Assembly: GCF_006970865.1 (NCBI RefSeq) | Contig: NZ_CP035503.1 | Span: 2,369,001 to 2,433,000, forward strand | From: Rhodoferax sediminis | GTDB taxonomy: Bacteria > Pseudomonadota > Gammaproteobacteria > Burkholderiales > Burkholderiaceae_C | Length of the DNA stretch: 64,000 nt | Reading direction: 5' to 3' | Part shown: positions 1 to 9,477 of the stretch, in pieces | Layout of the letters: the number at the start of each line of letters is the position of its first letter | How positions within the stretch are numbered: position 1 is the stretch's first letter | The notes under the pieces: generated by a model | Database searches by the model: none | What the model was told of the DNA's origin: nothing | What the model saw: only the letters and a program-made list of their open reading frames with translations | Position numbers and translations under genes: made by a program

Positions 1-419
1 TGCGCCGGCTCGTTGTTGACCGAGATGCGCCCTTCCACGATGAGCTGCTCCATCTCGAGCCGCGAACCTAGGCCGGTCTGCGCCAGCACCTTGTGCAGCT
101 TGGGACTCTCGGCCTGCGGGGCGAGCACGCGCTTCAGGCTGGGCAGCTCTTCGCTCTCCTCGTCGGCGTCGAACTGCCCCGAGACCACATCGGCGAATCG
201 GATCGGCACGGGCGGGGCATTGACTGGCGGCTTGCTGCGCTGGGCCAGCGAGCCGTCATCGGTCTCGTCGGAGTCCTCGGAGTCCTCGTCGTCGTCCCAT
301 TTCTCGTGCACTACCAAATCAGTAGCATCCTGCGAAGACGCAGCATGGGCTGGAACCTTCTTTTCCTCATCATCCAGTTCCGCTGGAGAGGTCGGCTCGG
401 GGGTGTTGTGATCGTTCAT
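1..419 (-). CDS. rluB: 23S rRNA pseudouridine synthase RluB, N-terminal part
   Basis: The reading frame starts at ATG 419 and runs off the left edge after about 139 codons. An acidic, low-complexity leader (residues 1-80, rich in D, E and S) is followed by the start of an S4 RNA-binding domain ([14 protein letters not shown], then [16 protein letters not shown]). This is typical of the RluB/RsuA family, which makes pseudouridine in 23S rRNA (position 2605 in E. coli). The start overlaps the scpB stop as ATGA, so the two genes are translationally coupled. The scpB-rluB order is common in betaproteobacteria. The catalytic domain lies outside the window, so RluB rather than RluE/F is inferred from the neighbour and the acidic leader. 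Confidence 0.85.
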   Translation of the reverse strand, partial: MNDHNTPEPTSPAELDDEEKKVPAHAASSQDATDLVVHEKWDDDEDSEDSDETDDGSLAQRSKPPVNAPPVPIRFADVVSGQFDADEESEELPSLKRVLAPQAESPKLHKVLAQTGLGSRLEMEQLIVEGRISVNNEPA

Positions 420-1147
420 GCTTGAGTCCCGTTGAGTGGGGTGGTTTCGTCCCCGGCAGGGGTGTCGGCCAGCAGGGCTGCTGGCGCCGATTCGTAGGCG
501 GTGGTGTCGTCCGCGTCGAGCGCATCACCGGGTACCAGAACAGCGTCTGCCGCCGGCTCGGCCATCGGCAGCGCCGGCTGCGATGCCTCCAGCGTGTTCA
601 AGGCGTCCAGCATGCCGGCCTGCCCCGATGCGTTGTCCGACACGGGCAGCTGGTCCAGCGATTCGATGCCCAGGTCGTCGAGAAACTGTTTGGTGGTGGC
701 GAACAGTGCCGGGCGGCCGACGGTCTCACGGTGGCCGATCACCTCCACCCAGCCGCGGTCTTCCAGCTGCTTGAGGATCAGCGAGTTGATGGTGACGCCG
801 CGAATGTCTTCCATGTCGCCCCGGGTCACCGGCTGCCGGTACGCAATGATGGCCAGCGTTTCCAGCGTCGCGCGGCTGTAGCGCGGCGGCTTTTCGGGGT
901 GCAGCCGGTCCAGGTATTCGCGCAGTTCGGGGCGGCTCTGGAAGCGCCAGCCCGTGGCCACGCTGACCAGTTCGACGCCGCGTGGGGTCCAGTCGTTTTG
1001 CAGATCCTGTAACAGCGACTTGATGGTGTCGGCGCCCAGTTCGTCATTGAACAGGACGCGCAGCTCGCGCACCGGCAGCGGTTGCTGCGAACAGATCAAG
1101 GCCGTTTCGAGGACGCGTTTGGCATCCGCCGTATTCATGTATTGCAA
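416..1147 (-). CDS. scpB: segregation and condensation protein B
   Basis: The 243-residue product matches ScpB, a non-SMC subunit of the SMC-ScpAB condensin complex that organises and segregates the chromosome. Two winged-helix domains are visible. The first holds [19 protein letters not shown]. The second holds the family signature [19 protein letters not shown], followed by [20 protein letters not shown] and GRPALFATT. The C-terminal 60 residues are acidic and Ala-rich, as in other betaproteobacterial ScpB. A start at the Met four codons later (MNTADAKR) is equally possible. It overlaps rluB by four bases. Confidence 0.95.
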   Translation of the reverse strand: MQYMNTADAKRVLETALICSQQPLPVRELRVLFNDELGADTIKSLLQDLQNDWTPRGVELVSVATGWRFQSRPELREYLDRLHPEKPPRYSRATLETLAIIAYRQPVTRGDMEDIRGVTINSLILKQLEDRGWVEVIGHRETVGRPALFATTKQFLDDLGIESLDQLPVSDNASGQAGMLDALNTLEASQPALPMAEPAADAVLVPGDALDADDTTAYESAPAALLADTPAGDETTPLNGTQA

Positions 1148-1265
1148 TTTCCGGGAAAAGGCGCTTCTTGAAGCGCAAAAATCAGGGACGATTCAATTCG
1201 GAGCGTGGCCGGGAAGCCGCAGTTCAGGCAACGCGCACCTCAAGCTGGCAAGCGAGGCGCGAGCA

Positions 1266-2297
1266 CTAGGCTCCTGACGCAGCATTGTAACTTAGGCTCC
1301 AGGCCATCAAGGCCCGTTCCATATCGGGCGGCAGGGGCGCGTGGAACTCGAGCGCCTGCCCCGTCACCGGATGCACAAACGCCAGCCGGAAGGCGTGCAG
1401 GGCCTGGCGCTGCAGGCCCGCCGCGGGCGCGCCGCCATACACCTCGTCCGCCACCAGCGGATGGCCAATGGAGGCCATATGGACCCGAATCTGGTGCGTG
1501 CGGCCGGTTTGCAAAGTACAACGCACCCAACAGCCAAGCTCACAATCTTGTAGCAGCTCCACCATGGTGCTGGCCGGCTTGCCGGCGTTTTGATTCATAT
1601 CCACGACCGCCATGCGCAGGCGGTTGCGCGGATCACGTCCCACGGGCGCCTCCACCAGCCGCGCGGCCGGCCCGCTCCAGCGGCGGTGCGCCAATGCCAG
1701 GTACTGCCGGCTCACCTCGCGCGCCGCGATCAACTGCACCAGCGCATCCATCACCTGCCGGGTGCGCGCCACGACCATCAGGCCGCTGGTGTCCTTGTCC
1801 AGCCGGTGCACGATGCCGGCGCGCGGCAGCAGCCGGGCCGCCTCGTCGCGTGCCAGCAAGCCGTTGAGCAGCGTGCCACTCCAGTTGCCGGGCGCCGGAT
1901 GCACCACCAGCCCCGCAGGTTTGTTGACCACCAGCAGATGTTCGTCCTCGAACACTACGTCGATCGGCATGGCCTCGGGTTTGAATGCCTGGCTTTGCGG
2001 CGTGGGCCGCAGTTCGATCAAGCCCCGGTCGCCGGCCTTGACCCGGACGGAGGGCTTGCGGCACAGCTTGTCATTGACGCTGACCGCCCCCGCCTCGATC
2101 AACTGCTGCAGGTAGCTGCGCGAGAACTCGTGCACCAGCGCCGCCAGCGCCCGGTCCAGCCGCTCGCCATGCTGCGCCGGGCCCATGGTGAGGCTGCGCA
2201 GTTCGACCTCGGGCCCGGCCTCCGCGGCGTCTTCCAGGACCGGCGAGGGTTCGTCGCCCGCAGGGACGCTCGATATAATCAATTGGCTTTGTTTCAA
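1266..2297 (-). CDS. rluD: 23S rRNA pseudouridine synthase RluD
   Basis: This is an RluD-type pseudouridine synthase of up to 343 residues, expected to modify helix 69 of 23S rRNA (1911/1915/1917 in E. coli). An S4 domain (GERLDRALAALVHEFSRSYL) precedes the catalytic domain with the signature HRLDKDTSGLMVVA, whose Asp is the nucleophile, and GRTHQIRVHMASIGHPLV. The start is uncertain. The longest frame begins at a TTG at 2297, only 11 bases from the bamD start and overlapping the bamD -10 element. An in-frame ATG lies at 2186, but it would cut into the conserved strand VELRSLTM that precedes the S4 domain in homologues. An upstream start is therefore more likely. Downstream, 118 bases separate it from scpB. 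Confidence 0.93.
   Translation of the reverse strand: MKQSQLIISSVPAGDEPSPVLEDAAEAGPEVELRSLTMGPAQHGERLDRALAALVHEFSRSYLQQLIEAGAVSVNDKLCRKPSVRVKAGDRGLIELRPTPQSQAFKPEAMPIDVVFEDEHLLVVNKPAGLVVHPAPGNWSGTLLNGLLARDEAARLLPRAGIVHRLDKDTSGLMVVARTRQVMDALVQLIAAREVSRQYLALAHRRWSGPAARLVEAPVGRDPRNRLRMAVVDMNQNAGKPASTMVELLQDCELGCWVRCTLQTGRTHQIRVHMASIGHPLVADEVYGGAPAAGLQRQALHAFRLAFVHPVTGQALEFHAPLPPDMERALMAWSLSYNAASGA
2274..2279 (+). promoter_or_regulatory. -10 element for bamD
   Basis: A perfect TATAAT lies 29 bases before the bamD GTG. It predicts a transcript start near 2286 with a leader of about 23 bases. No good -35 hexamer is visible at 16-18 bases upstream. The element sits inside the 5' end of the longest rluD frame. 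Confidence 0.5.
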
Positions 2298-2308
2298 GAA
2301 AGTTGCCT

Positions 2309-3118
2309 GTGACGCTTCGTGCCAAATTATCGGTTGTCCCCGTCTTGCTGCTGGTGAGCTTGGGCGCGCTCGTATCGGGCTGCTCCACCACGACCAAGGA
2401 CGAGACCGCTGGCTGGAGTCCGAACAAGATTTACGCCGAAGCCAAGGACAATATGGACTCGGGCGGCTACGACAAGGCCGTTCCCCTGTTTGAAAAGCTC
2501 GAAGGCCGCGCCGCCGGCACGCCTCTGGCGCAGCAAGCGCAAATCGACAAGGCGTACGCGCAATACAAGGGCGGCGAGCAGGCGCAGGCGATTGCCACGC
2601 TGGACCGCTTCATGAAACTGCATCCCGCCAGCCCGGCCATGGACTACGCGCTGTACCTCAAGGGCCTGGTCAACTTCAACGACGATCTGGGCCTGTTCTC
2701 GTTCCTGACACGCCAGGATCTGTCGGAGCGCGACCAGAAGGCGGCCAAGGATTCGTTCGAGTCTTTCAAGGAACTGGCGACCCGTTTCCCCGATTCGCGC
2801 TACACCCCGGACGCCCGCCAGCGCATGACTTATATCGTCAACTCGCTGGCCGCCTATGAAGTGCATGTAGCCCGCTACTACTACACGCGCGGCGCCTATG
2901 TGGCCGCCATCAACCGCTCCGAGGTGGCCTTGCGCGACTACCGCGATGTTCCTGCGCTCGAAGAGGCCTTGTACATCATGGTGAAATCCTATGACGCACT
3001 GGGTATGACGCAGCTGCGCGACGATACCAACCGCGTGATGGAAAAAAGCTACCCGAAAAGCACTTACCTGAGCCGCGGCTTCAAGTCCAGCTCGGATCCA
3101 TGGTGGAAGATCTGGTAG
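2309..3118 (+). CDS. bamD: outer membrane assembly lipoprotein BamD (ComL)
   Basis: BamD is the essential lipoprotein of the BAM complex, which inserts beta-barrel proteins into the outer membrane. The 269-residue product has a type II signal peptide with lipobox LVSGC (lipidated Cys25). Helical TPR-like repeats follow: IYAEAKDNMDSGGYDKAVPLFEKLE, where 'SGGYDKAV' is the family signature, then SPAMDYALYLKGL and FPDSRYTPDARQRM. I chose GTG 2309 because AAGAAAG at 2296-2302 is well spaced from it. A TTG two codons upstream is the alternative. The last 38 bases overlap the 3' end of the convergent helicase gene. Confidence 0.93.
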   Translation: MTLRAKLSVVPVLLLVSLGALVSGCSTTTKDETAGWSPNKIYAEAKDNMDSGGYDKAVPLFEKLEGRAAGTPLAQQAQIDKAYAQYKGGEQAQAIATLDRFMKLHPASPAMDYALYLKGLVNFNDDLGLFSFLTRQDLSERDQKAAKDSFESFKELATRFPDSRYTPDARQRMTYIVNSLAAYEVHVARYYYTRGAYVAAINRSEVALRDYRDVPALEEALYIMVKSYDALGMTQLRDDTNRVMEKSYPKSTYLSRGFKSSSDPWWKIW

Positions 3119-5120
3119 CGTCCGCCGCCACTCGCCCGGCATTCAGGGCCTCCAGCGCCTCCAGGAATTCATCTTCGGACTGCAGTTGCCGCATCGGCGG
3201 CAGCGCCGCCAGCAGGCGCCGGCCATAACCCATGCTGGCGAGTCGCGTATCGCAAACCACCAGCACTCCCTGGTCCGACTCGCGCCGGATCAACCGGCCG
3301 GCGCCCTGCTTCAGCGCCACCGCCGCCTCGGGCACAAAATAATCGTTGAAGGGGCTGCGCCCCGCTGCCTCCAGGCGCTGCGCGCGCGCCTCCACCAGTG
3401 GGTCGTTGGGTGGCGGAAATGGCAGCTTGTCGATGATCACCAGTTGCAAGGCGTCGCCCGGCACGTCGATGCCCTCCCAGAAGGAGGCCGAGGCCACCAG
3501 CACACAGCCCGGCGCGCCGTTGGCATCGCCCTCGCGGAATCGCTCCATCAGGCGGCGCTTGGGCATCTGGCCCTGCACCAGAACATCGACGAGGCCCTCG
3601 CTTTCAAAACGGCTTTGCAAGGTCTCGCCGATGCTGCGCAGCGCGCGCAGCGTGGTGGTCAGCACCAGGGTGCGGCCACCGAGCCGGCGCAGCGCCGCCT
3701 CCACCAGAGCGGCCACCTGCGCGCTGTGCGCCGGATCGCTCGGCCTGGACAAATGCCGCGGCACATAGACAGCCGCCTGGCGCGCGTAGTCGAACGGGCT
3801 GCCCACCCTTAGAACTTCGGCCTCGGTCAGCCCGCACGGCTCGGTAAACCAGCGCAGTTGCGGATCATCGCCCAGCGTGGCGGAGGTGAAGATCCAGGCC
3901 TTGAGCGCCTGCGCCTCCTGGCCTTCTTGCAGCAGCCTTGTTTGCACCGTTTTGGCGATATCCAGCGGCGACTCCACCAGCCGCAGCTGCGTGCCCACGT
4001 CGACCCAGCGCACCGATTCCAGTGCGCATTTGCCCGAAAAACACGCCACCCGCTCGGCGAACTGGCTGACACGCTCGTGCAGCCGCACGAAATCGGGCGC
4101 CATCTCGCTGACCGTGTCCAGCGCCGCCATGGCCTGGGTGCAGGCCGCATGCAACTCCTGCAGCGCCTGGGTCCAGGCATCCGCAGAAACGTTCTCTGGC
4201 ACGGCCCCCGTCCAGCGCAATTTGCTGCCCGGATAGACCTTGCCCACCGCCAGGCGCAGTTCCCGCGCTGCCCGCTCGAGCGCAGACACCACTTGTTGCC
4301 AATCGACCAGCCCGCGCGCGTGTTGCAGGCCGGCGGCCAGCAGGTCACGCGCAAAGTCGAGTAATTGCCCCGTGGTCAGACGCGTGCCGAGAAACTGCAC
4401 ACCGGTCTCGTTGAGCTGATGCGCCTCGTCGAAAATCGCCACGCGCACGGTCGGCAGCAGCTCGGCCATGCCGGACTCGCGCACCGCCAGGTCGGCAAAG
4501 AACAGGTGGTGGTTGATGACCACCACGTCGGCCGCCAGCGCCTCGCGCCGTGCCAGGTTGACGTGGCAGGCGCGGAATTGGGGACACTGCGCGCCCAGGC
4601 AATTCTCGCGGGTGGAGGTGACCAGCGGGATCAGCGGCGAGCGCTCGTCCAGCCCCGGCAATTCCGCCAGATCGCCGGTGCGCGTCACCTGCGCCCATTG
4701 CTCGATCTTGGCCAGAGTCCGCAGCGAGCCCCGATCAGGCAACTGCGCCTCGCGGCGCGCAAGTTCCAGCCGGTGCAGGCACAGATAACTGCCCCGGCCC
4801 TTGAGCAAAGCGCTGCGCACGGGCAGCCCGAGTGCCTGCACCAAGCGCGGCAGATCGCGGCCGAACAGCTGGTCCTGCAGTGTTTTGGTGGCGGTTGACA
4901 GCAAGACGCGTTCGCCACTGAGCAGTGAAGGCACCAGGTAAGAAAACGTTTTGCCAACGCCGGTACCCGCCTCGACCACCAGCACGCCGCCATTTTCAAT
5001 GGTGCGTGACACGGCCAGCGCCATCGCCACCTGCTCCTCGCGCGGCTTGAAATGCTCGGCCGCGCGCGACAGCACGCCGTCGGGCGCGAAAGCTTCGCGG
5101 ACCAGTTCTTGCAGGCTCAT
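3081..5120 (-). CDS. DinG/YoaA-type ATP-dependent DNA helicase
   Basis: This is a superfamily 2 helicase of the XPD-like DinG/YoaA group (679 residues), 5'-3' DNA unwinding enzymes implicated in repair and R-loop or replication-conflict resolution. It has Walker A AGTGVGKT (residues 51-58), a DEAH box in AIFDEAHQLNE, and four cysteines (one in SYLCLHR, three in NCLGAQCPQFRAC) placed as the 4Fe-4S ligands of this family. The C-terminal RecA domain contains SFWEGIDVPG and QGAGRLIRRESDQG (motif VI). It is translationally coupled to the upstream DUF465 gene (ATGA overlap at 5117-5120). Its 3' end runs 38 bases into bamD on the other strand. Confidence 0.93.
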   Translation of the reverse strand: MSLQELVREAFAPDGVLSRAAEHFKPREEQVAMALAVSRTIENGGVLVVEAGTGVGKTFSYLVPSLLSGERVLLSTATKTLQDQLFGRDLPRLVQALGLPVRSALLKGRGSYLCLHRLELARREAQLPDRGSLRTLAKIEQWAQVTRTGDLAELPGLDERSPLIPLVTSTRENCLGAQCPQFRACHVNLARREALAADVVVINHHLFFADLAVRESGMAELLPTVRVAIFDEAHQLNETGVQFLGTRLTTGQLLDFARDLLAAGLQHARGLVDWQQVVSALERAARELRLAVGKVYPGSKLRWTGAVPENVSADAWTQALQELHAACTQAMAALDTVSEMAPDFVRLHERVSQFAERVACFSGKCALESVRWVDVGTQLRLVESPLDIAKTVQTRLLQEGQEAQALKAWIFTSATLGDDPQLRWFTEPCGLTEAEVLRVGSPFDYARQAAVYVPRHLSRPSDPAHSAQVAALVEAALRRLGGRTLVLTTTLRALRSIGETLQSRFESEGLVDVLVQGQMPKRRLMERFREGDANGAPGCVLVASASFWEGIDVPGDALQLVIIDKLPFPPPNDPLVEARAQRLEAAGRSPFNDYFVPEAAVALKQGAGRLIRRESDQGVLVVCDTRLASMGYGRRLLAALPPMRQLQSEDEFLEALEALNAGRVAADATRSSTMDPSWT

Positions 5121-5272
5121 GCCGGCTCTTTGGGGTCCAGCGCCAGCTCCAGCCGGTAGATCTGGTCGCGCAGCGCCAGCCGGCGCTTTTTCAGCCGGCG
5201 CATCATGAGTTCATCGAGCGGCGTCTCGTGGCTGGTGCGGTCGATCAGCGCGTCCAGGTCGGCGTGCTCCAT
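5117..5272 (-). CDS. DUF465 (YdcH-like) small protein
   Basis: This 51-residue basic protein is of the DUF465/YdcH type, recognised by HETPLDELMMRRLKKRRLALRDQI, a short coiled-coil helix. Members are small cytoplasmic proteins of unknown role. ATG 5272 is chosen because the conserved region begins there; longer frames upstream read into non-conserved sequence. The stop overlaps the helicase ATG, so the pair forms an operon. Confidence 0.8.
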   Translation of the reverse strand: MEHADLDALIDRTSHETPLDELMMRRLKKRRLALRDQIYRLELALDPKEPA

Positions 5273-5422
5273 GCGCAACTCGATCAGGCGCCGTTCCGGG
5301 GAATGCAGGTTTGAGTCCAAAAATTCAATCAATACCAGCCCGTGCGGGCTGTGTTCGGGTTCACCTGATAATACGTGTTTAACGTCGATTAATCGAGCGC
5401 CCACGCGCCTGAAAAACCCAAT

Positions 5423-6184
5423 ATGGCTAAAGGTTACCGGCTTACCGCCTCGACAGGCCTGCACAAGGGCGACCGCGAATACCAGCAGGATCAGGTCGTC
5501 CTGCTGAACCATCCGCGCGCGGCCGGCTGCCTGCTGGGTGTCATCGCGGATGGCATGGGTGGGCGCAGCGGCGGGCGCAAAGCCTCCGACCAGGTGGTGA
5601 TGACCGCCAGGCAGCTGTTCGAGCGCTATGCACCCGAGAGCGATGATGCCGTTGCCATGCTCCAGCAACTGGTGGAGGAGGCCCACATTGTCATCAAGCT
5701 GACCGCCATTTCTGCCGAGCAGGAACCGCACAGCACGATTGCGGCGTTTCTGATCAACCCGCGTGGCGACTGCCACTGGATTCACGCGGGCGACTCGCGC
5801 GTATACCACTTCCGCGGCGACAAAATGATTCAGCGAACCATCGATCACTCGCTGGTTCAGGCGATGGTCGATCGCGGCGAGATCACCGAGGCCGAGGCCG
5901 ACTCACACCCCCAATCCAACATCCTGATGGGTTGCCTGGGCACGGAAGCCGAGCCGCCGATGAGCACGCATTTCATTCCCCAGTTGCGTCCGGGCGACGT
6001 GCTGATAGCCTGCAGCGACGGCGTCTGGCATTACTTCAGCCCGGAAGAAATGGGCTCGCTGCTGTCTGCCCTGTCGCCGCGGGAAGCCACAGAGTTCATG
6101 GTGGACAAGGCACGGGCCCGTGCACGCGGCGCCGGCGACAACATGTCGCTGGTGATCGTCAAGCTGGAACCCCTGGCGCCATAG
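5423..6184 (+). CDS. PP2C-family serine/threonine protein phosphatase
   Basis: The 253-residue single-domain protein carries all metal-binding motifs of the PP2C/PPM phosphatases: GDREYQQDQ near the N-terminus, DGMGG at residues 43-47, HAGDSRVYHF, CSDGVW, and the final GAGDNMSLVIV. It should dephosphorylate Ser/Thr residues using two Mn/Mg ions in the cytoplasm. No signal peptide or membrane segment is seen. No partner Ser/Thr kinase gene is adjacent, so the substrate is unknown. It is divergent from the DUF465-helicase pair; 150 bases separate the starts. Confidence 0.92.
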   Translation: MAKGYRLTASTGLHKGDREYQQDQVVLLNHPRAAGCLLGVIADGMGGRSGGRKASDQVVMTARQLFERYAPESDDAVAMLQQLVEEAHIVIKLTAISAEQEPHSTIAAFLINPRGDCHWIHAGDSRVYHFRGDKMIQRTIDHSLVQAMVDRGEITEAEADSHPQSNILMGCLGTEAEPPMSTHFIPQLRPGDVLIACSDGVWHYFSPEEMGSLLSALSPREATEFMVDKARARARGAGDNMSLVIVKLEPLAP

Positions 6185-6214
6185 CGCCCGAGCTGTTTCG
6201 GATCAGGCTCCTCC

Positions 6215-6871
6215 TCAGGGAGGCATCGGCAAGGGATTGGCAGGGGGCTTCGGGTTTTCCTGGCGCCGCCGCTCCAGCTCGGCCTTGCGCTCGGCAGCGG
6301 CCTTGATTTTTTCGTCGTACTCGGCCCGCTGCTTCGCGGCTGCAGCGGCCTTGCTGGCCTGGGAGGCGGTCTCGTCGAGGTGCCGCTGCTCTCTGGCCTT
6401 GGCGTCCTGCACGTTTTTACTCTCGCCGGCCGCGGCTTTCGCGCGATCGCTCGCGCTGCTGGCGGCGCGGTCCTGACGCTGTTGAACATCCTGTGCCGCC
6501 CTGGCACGCTGATCCTCGCCCTGCCGGTCGGCCTGCTTTTGCTGTTCGGCCGCGGCCTTTTCCTGCCGGGCGCGGGCCTGCTGCGCCGCCTGGCGCTTGC
6601 GCTGGGCATCGTTGAGGGCAATCTCCCTGCGCCGCAAATCGGCCAGAATCTTGCGCTGACGCGCCCCGGCAGCGCGCAGACAGTCGTTCACCGCAAACTT
6701 CTGGTAGCAGGCTTTTTGCTCCTGCAGGTAGTCAGCCTCGCTGCGGCTGCGCTCGGCGCTGATCGCGGCACGTTCGGCATCGGCCGCCTGATCTGCAGAA
6801 ATAGTGGCTGTTTGCCCCGCCGCTGCTGCGCAGGATGCTATAAAAACCATAGCGACTAGAAAACGATTCAT
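6215..6871 (-). CDS. exported Ala/Gln/Lys-rich coiled-coil protein of unknown function
   Basis: The 218-residue protein starts at ATG 6871, overlapping the zapE stop as ATGA. Residues 1-20 form a signal peptide (MNRFLVAMVFIASCAAAAGQ). The rest is almost entirely a charged, Ala-rich coiled coil with one conserved-looking segment (LQEQKACYQKFAVNDCLRAA) holding two cysteines that could form a disulfide. The C-terminus is Pro-rich (PKPPANPLPMPP). I do not recognise a named family. The periplasmic location is inferred from the signal. A palindromic repeat (gctat/atagc, 6837-6853) lies inside the signal-peptide codons. Confidence 0.7.
   Translation of the reverse strand: MNRFLVAMVFIASCAAAAGQTATISADQAADAERAAISAERSRSEADYLQEQKACYQKFAVNDCLRAAGARQRKILADLRRREIALNDAQRKRQAAQQARARQEKAAAEQQKQADRQGEDQRARAAQDVQQRQDRAASSASDRAKAAAGESKNVQDAKAREQRHLDETASQASKAAAAAKQRAEYDEKIKAAAERKAELERRRQENPKPPANPLPMPP
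6837..6853. repeat. gctat/atagc palindrome in a signal-peptide region
   Basis: gctat-aaaaacc-atagc within the first codons of the coiled-coil exported protein (6215-6871). Confidence 0.5.
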
Positions 6872-7977
6872 GTCAGGCTGGTATCCACGTTGCGGCGCTC
6901 CAGCGCAAGAAACTCGGCGGACTGCATTTCGGTCAGGCGCGACACCGTGCGCGGAAATTCGTGCACCAGCGGCCCTTCGGTGTACAACGCCTCGGGCGGC
7001 ACCTGCGCCGACATGATGAGTTTGACGCGCCGGTCGTACAGCACATCCACCAGCCAGGTGAAGCGCCGCGCCTCCGAGGCCATGCGAACCGGCATGTGCG
7101 GCACGTCGCTGAGCAAAACGGTATGGAACTGGCTCGCGATCTCCAGGTAATCGTTCTGCGAACGCGGGCCGCCGCACAGCGTCTTGAAGTCGAACCAGAC
7201 GACGCCGCCGGCCTTGCGCCGGGCGCGAATTTCCCGGGCCTCGATGTGCAGCACGGGATCTTCATCGTGCGTTTCGGCCAGCCGGTTGAAGGCGTCCCGC
7301 ATCGCCTTGTCGGCCTGGGCGCCGAGCGGCGTGTGGTACATCTTGAGCTGCCCGAACGTGCTCTGGCGATAGTCAAATCCATTGTCGACGTTGATGACTT
7401 CGAGCTTTTCATTGAGCAGCGCAATCGCGGGCAGGATGCGGTCGCGGTGCAGCCCTCCCGGGTAAAGGTCATCGGGACGAAAGTTCGAGGTTGTCACGAA
7501 TCCCACACCGTTTTCGAACAGCGCCGCGAGCAGCCGGTGCAGGATCAGGGCGTCGGTGATGTCCGAGACATGGAATTCGTCGAAACAGATCAGCCGGTAG
7601 CGCCGGGCAATGCGCCGGCCCAGCTCATCGAGCGGGTTGGCAGTGCCCTGCAGCTCGGTCAGCTCCCGGTGCACTTCGCGCATGAACTCGTGAAAGTGCA
7701 GCCGGGTCTTGCGATTCAGCGGCACGGCGTTGTAGAAGCAATCCATCAGGAAGCTCTTGCCGCGCCCGACACCGCCGTACATGTAGACACCGCGCGGAAT
7801 GTCCGGATGGTTGATCAGTTTCTTCAGCGCGTTCGAGCGTTTGTCCTTGTAGGCAGCCCATTCGCTGGCACAGCGCTCCAGCGCTTCGACGGCGCGCAAC
7901 TGCGCCGGATCGCTGCTGTAACCCCGCGCCGTGAGTTCGGTCTCGTAAGCCAGTCTGACTGAATGCGTCACCGACAT
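6868..7977 (-). CDS. zapE: cell division protein ZapE (AFG1-family ATPase)
   Basis: ZapE is a P-loop ATPase that associates with the Z-ring late in division. The 369-residue product shows Walker A GGVGRGKS followed by FLMDCFYNAVP, Walker B LICFDEFHVSD, and the sensor segment FVTTSNFRPDDLYPGG typical of the AFG1/ZapE family. ATG 7977 is chosen because GAGGTGG stands nine bases upstream; a GTG at 7989 is the longer alternative. It lies 13 bases after lpd in the same direction, an arrangement common after odh operons in Burkholderiales, so it may be cotranscribed with the odh genes. Confidence 0.93.
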   Translation of the reverse strand: MSVTHSVRLAYETELTARGYSSDPAQLRAVEALERCASEWAAYKDKRSNALKKLINHPDIPRGVYMYGGVGRGKSFLMDCFYNAVPLNRKTRLHFHEFMREVHRELTELQGTANPLDELGRRIARRYRLICFDEFHVSDITDALILHRLLAALFENGVGFVTTSNFRPDDLYPGGLHRDRILPAIALLNEKLEVINVDNGFDYRQSTFGQLKMYHTPLGAQADKAMRDAFNRLAETHDEDPVLHIEAREIRARRKAGGVVWFDFKTLCGGPRSQNDYLEIASQFHTVLLSDVPHMPVRMASEARRFTWLVDVLYDRRVKLIMSAQVPPEALYTEGPLVHEFPRTVSRLTEMQSAEFLALERRNVDTSLT

Positions 7978-7990
7978 ACCCGGCGCCACC

Positions 7991-9418
7991 TCAGAAGTTC
8001 AGGGTGCGCTTGTCAACGGCCAGCGCCGCTTCCTTGGTTGCCTCGCTCAAAGACGGATGGGCGTGGCAGATGCGCGCGATGTCCTCGCTGCTGGCACGGA
8101 ACTCCATGGCCACCACCGCTTCGGAAATCAGTTCGCTGGCTTGCGGGCCGACGATATGCACACCCAGGATTTCGTCGGTGGCAGCGTCGGCCAGAAATTT
8201 CACCATGCCGGTGGTATCGCCCAAGGCACGCGCGCGGCCGTTCGCCAGGAACGGGAAGGTGCCGGCCTTGTAGGCGCGCCCTGCGCTCTTGAGTTGCTGC
8301 TCGGTCTGGCCAACCCAGGCAATCTCGGGGCTGGTGTAGATCACCCAGGGCACGGTGTTGAAGTTGACGTGCCCGTGCTGGCCCGCGATGCGCTCGGCCA
8401 CGGCCACACCCTCTTCCTCTGCCTTGTGCGCGAGCATGGGCCCGCGCACCACGTCACCGACGGCCCAGACGTTGGGCAAGCTGGTCTTGCAATCGCCATC
8501 GACCACGATGGCGCCGCGCTCGTCGAGCTTGAGACCCACGGCCTCGGCACCCAGGCCAATCGTGTTCGGCACGCGGCCGATCGAGACGATCAGCTTGTTC
8601 ACTTCCAGTGTCTGCGCCTCGCCCCTGGCGTTGGTCCAGGCCACGCTCACGCCCTTCTTGCCGGTCTTGACCTCGCCGACCTTGACGCCGAGCTCGATCT
8701 TCAGGCCCTGTTTGTCGAAGGCCTTTTTCGCTTCCCGGGCAATCTGCTCGTCGACCGCGCCAAGGAAGGTCGGCAGCGCCTCGAGCACCGTGACCTGCGA
8801 GCCCAGGCGGCGCCAGACCGAGCCCATTTCCAGACCGATCACACCCGAGCCGATCAGGCCCAGCTTTTGGGGAACGGCGCCGACGCGCAAGGCGCCGTCG
8901 TTCGACAGGATCATCTCTTCGTCAAATGGTGCGCCCGGCAGGGCGCGCGCATTGGAGCCGGTGGCGACGATGACGTGCTTGCCCACCAGCGTGTCCGGCG
9001 TACTGCCCGCGACGCTGATTTCGTAGCCAGCATCCGAGGCTTTCGCGAAAGTACCACGGCCGTGGAAGAACGTGACCTTGTTTTTCTTGAACAGGTACAG
9101 GATACCGTCGTTGTTCTGCTTGACCACCGCGTCCTTGCGGCCCAGCATCTTCGCCACGTCCATGGCGAGGCCTTTGATATCGATGCCGTGGTCAGCAAAG
9201 TGATGCCCGGCCTGATCGTAGTTTTCGGAAGACTGCAGCAGCGCCTTGCTGGGGATGCAGCCCACATTGGTGCAGGTGCCGCCCAGTGCCGGACCGCCCC
9301 TGGCGTTCTTCCACTCGTCAATGCAGGCCACGTTAAAGCCCAGCTGGGCGGCCCGAATCGCCGCTATATAACCGCCGGGACCGCCGCCGATGACGATCAC
9401 ATCGAATTGCTTGGACAT
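7991..9418 (-). CDS. lpd: dihydrolipoyl dehydrogenase (E3) of the 2-oxoglutarate dehydrogenase complex
   Basis: This 475-residue FAD/NAD disulfide oxidoreductase reoxidises dihydrolipoyl groups on E2. Visible are the FAD-binding [17 protein letters not shown] at the N-terminus, the redox-active [16 protein letters not shown], the NAD-binding [17 protein letters not shown], and the C-terminal catalytic pair in HAHPSLSE. There is no lipoyl domain, unlike the E3 at 41943. It is the third gene after odhA and odhB, all leftward. A GC-rich repeat region of about 170 bases separates it from odhB. Confidence 0.95.
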   Translation of the reverse strand: MSKQFDVIVIGGGPGGYIAAIRAAQLGFNVACIDEWKNARGGPALGGTCTNVGCIPSKALLQSSENYDQAGHHFADHGIDIKGLAMDVAKMLGRKDAVVKQNNDGILYLFKKNKVTFFHGRGTFAKASDAGYEISVAGSTPDTLVGKHVIVATGSNARALPGAPFDEEMILSNDGALRVGAVPQKLGLIGSGVIGLEMGSVWRRLGSQVTVLEALPTFLGAVDEQIAREAKKAFDKQGLKIELGVKVGEVKTGKKGVSVAWTNARGEAQTLEVNKLIVSIGRVPNTIGLGAEAVGLKLDERGAIVVDGDCKTSLPNVWAVGDVVRGPMLAHKAEEEGVAVAERIAGQHGHVNFNTVPWVIYTSPEIAWVGQTEQQLKSAGRAYKAGTFPFLANGRARALGDTTGMVKFLADAATDEILGVHIVGPQASELISEAVVAMEFRASSEDIARICHAHPSLSEATKEAALAVDKRTLNF

Positions 9419-9477
9419 TTGAAATCTCTCAAGTTGGTTTTACACAGATCAGGCCACGCCATTGCGCCACATTCGGC

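Noticed and set aside
1148..1265. possible small RNA between scpB and rluD
   Set aside because: No promoter-terminator pair is visible in the 118 bases.
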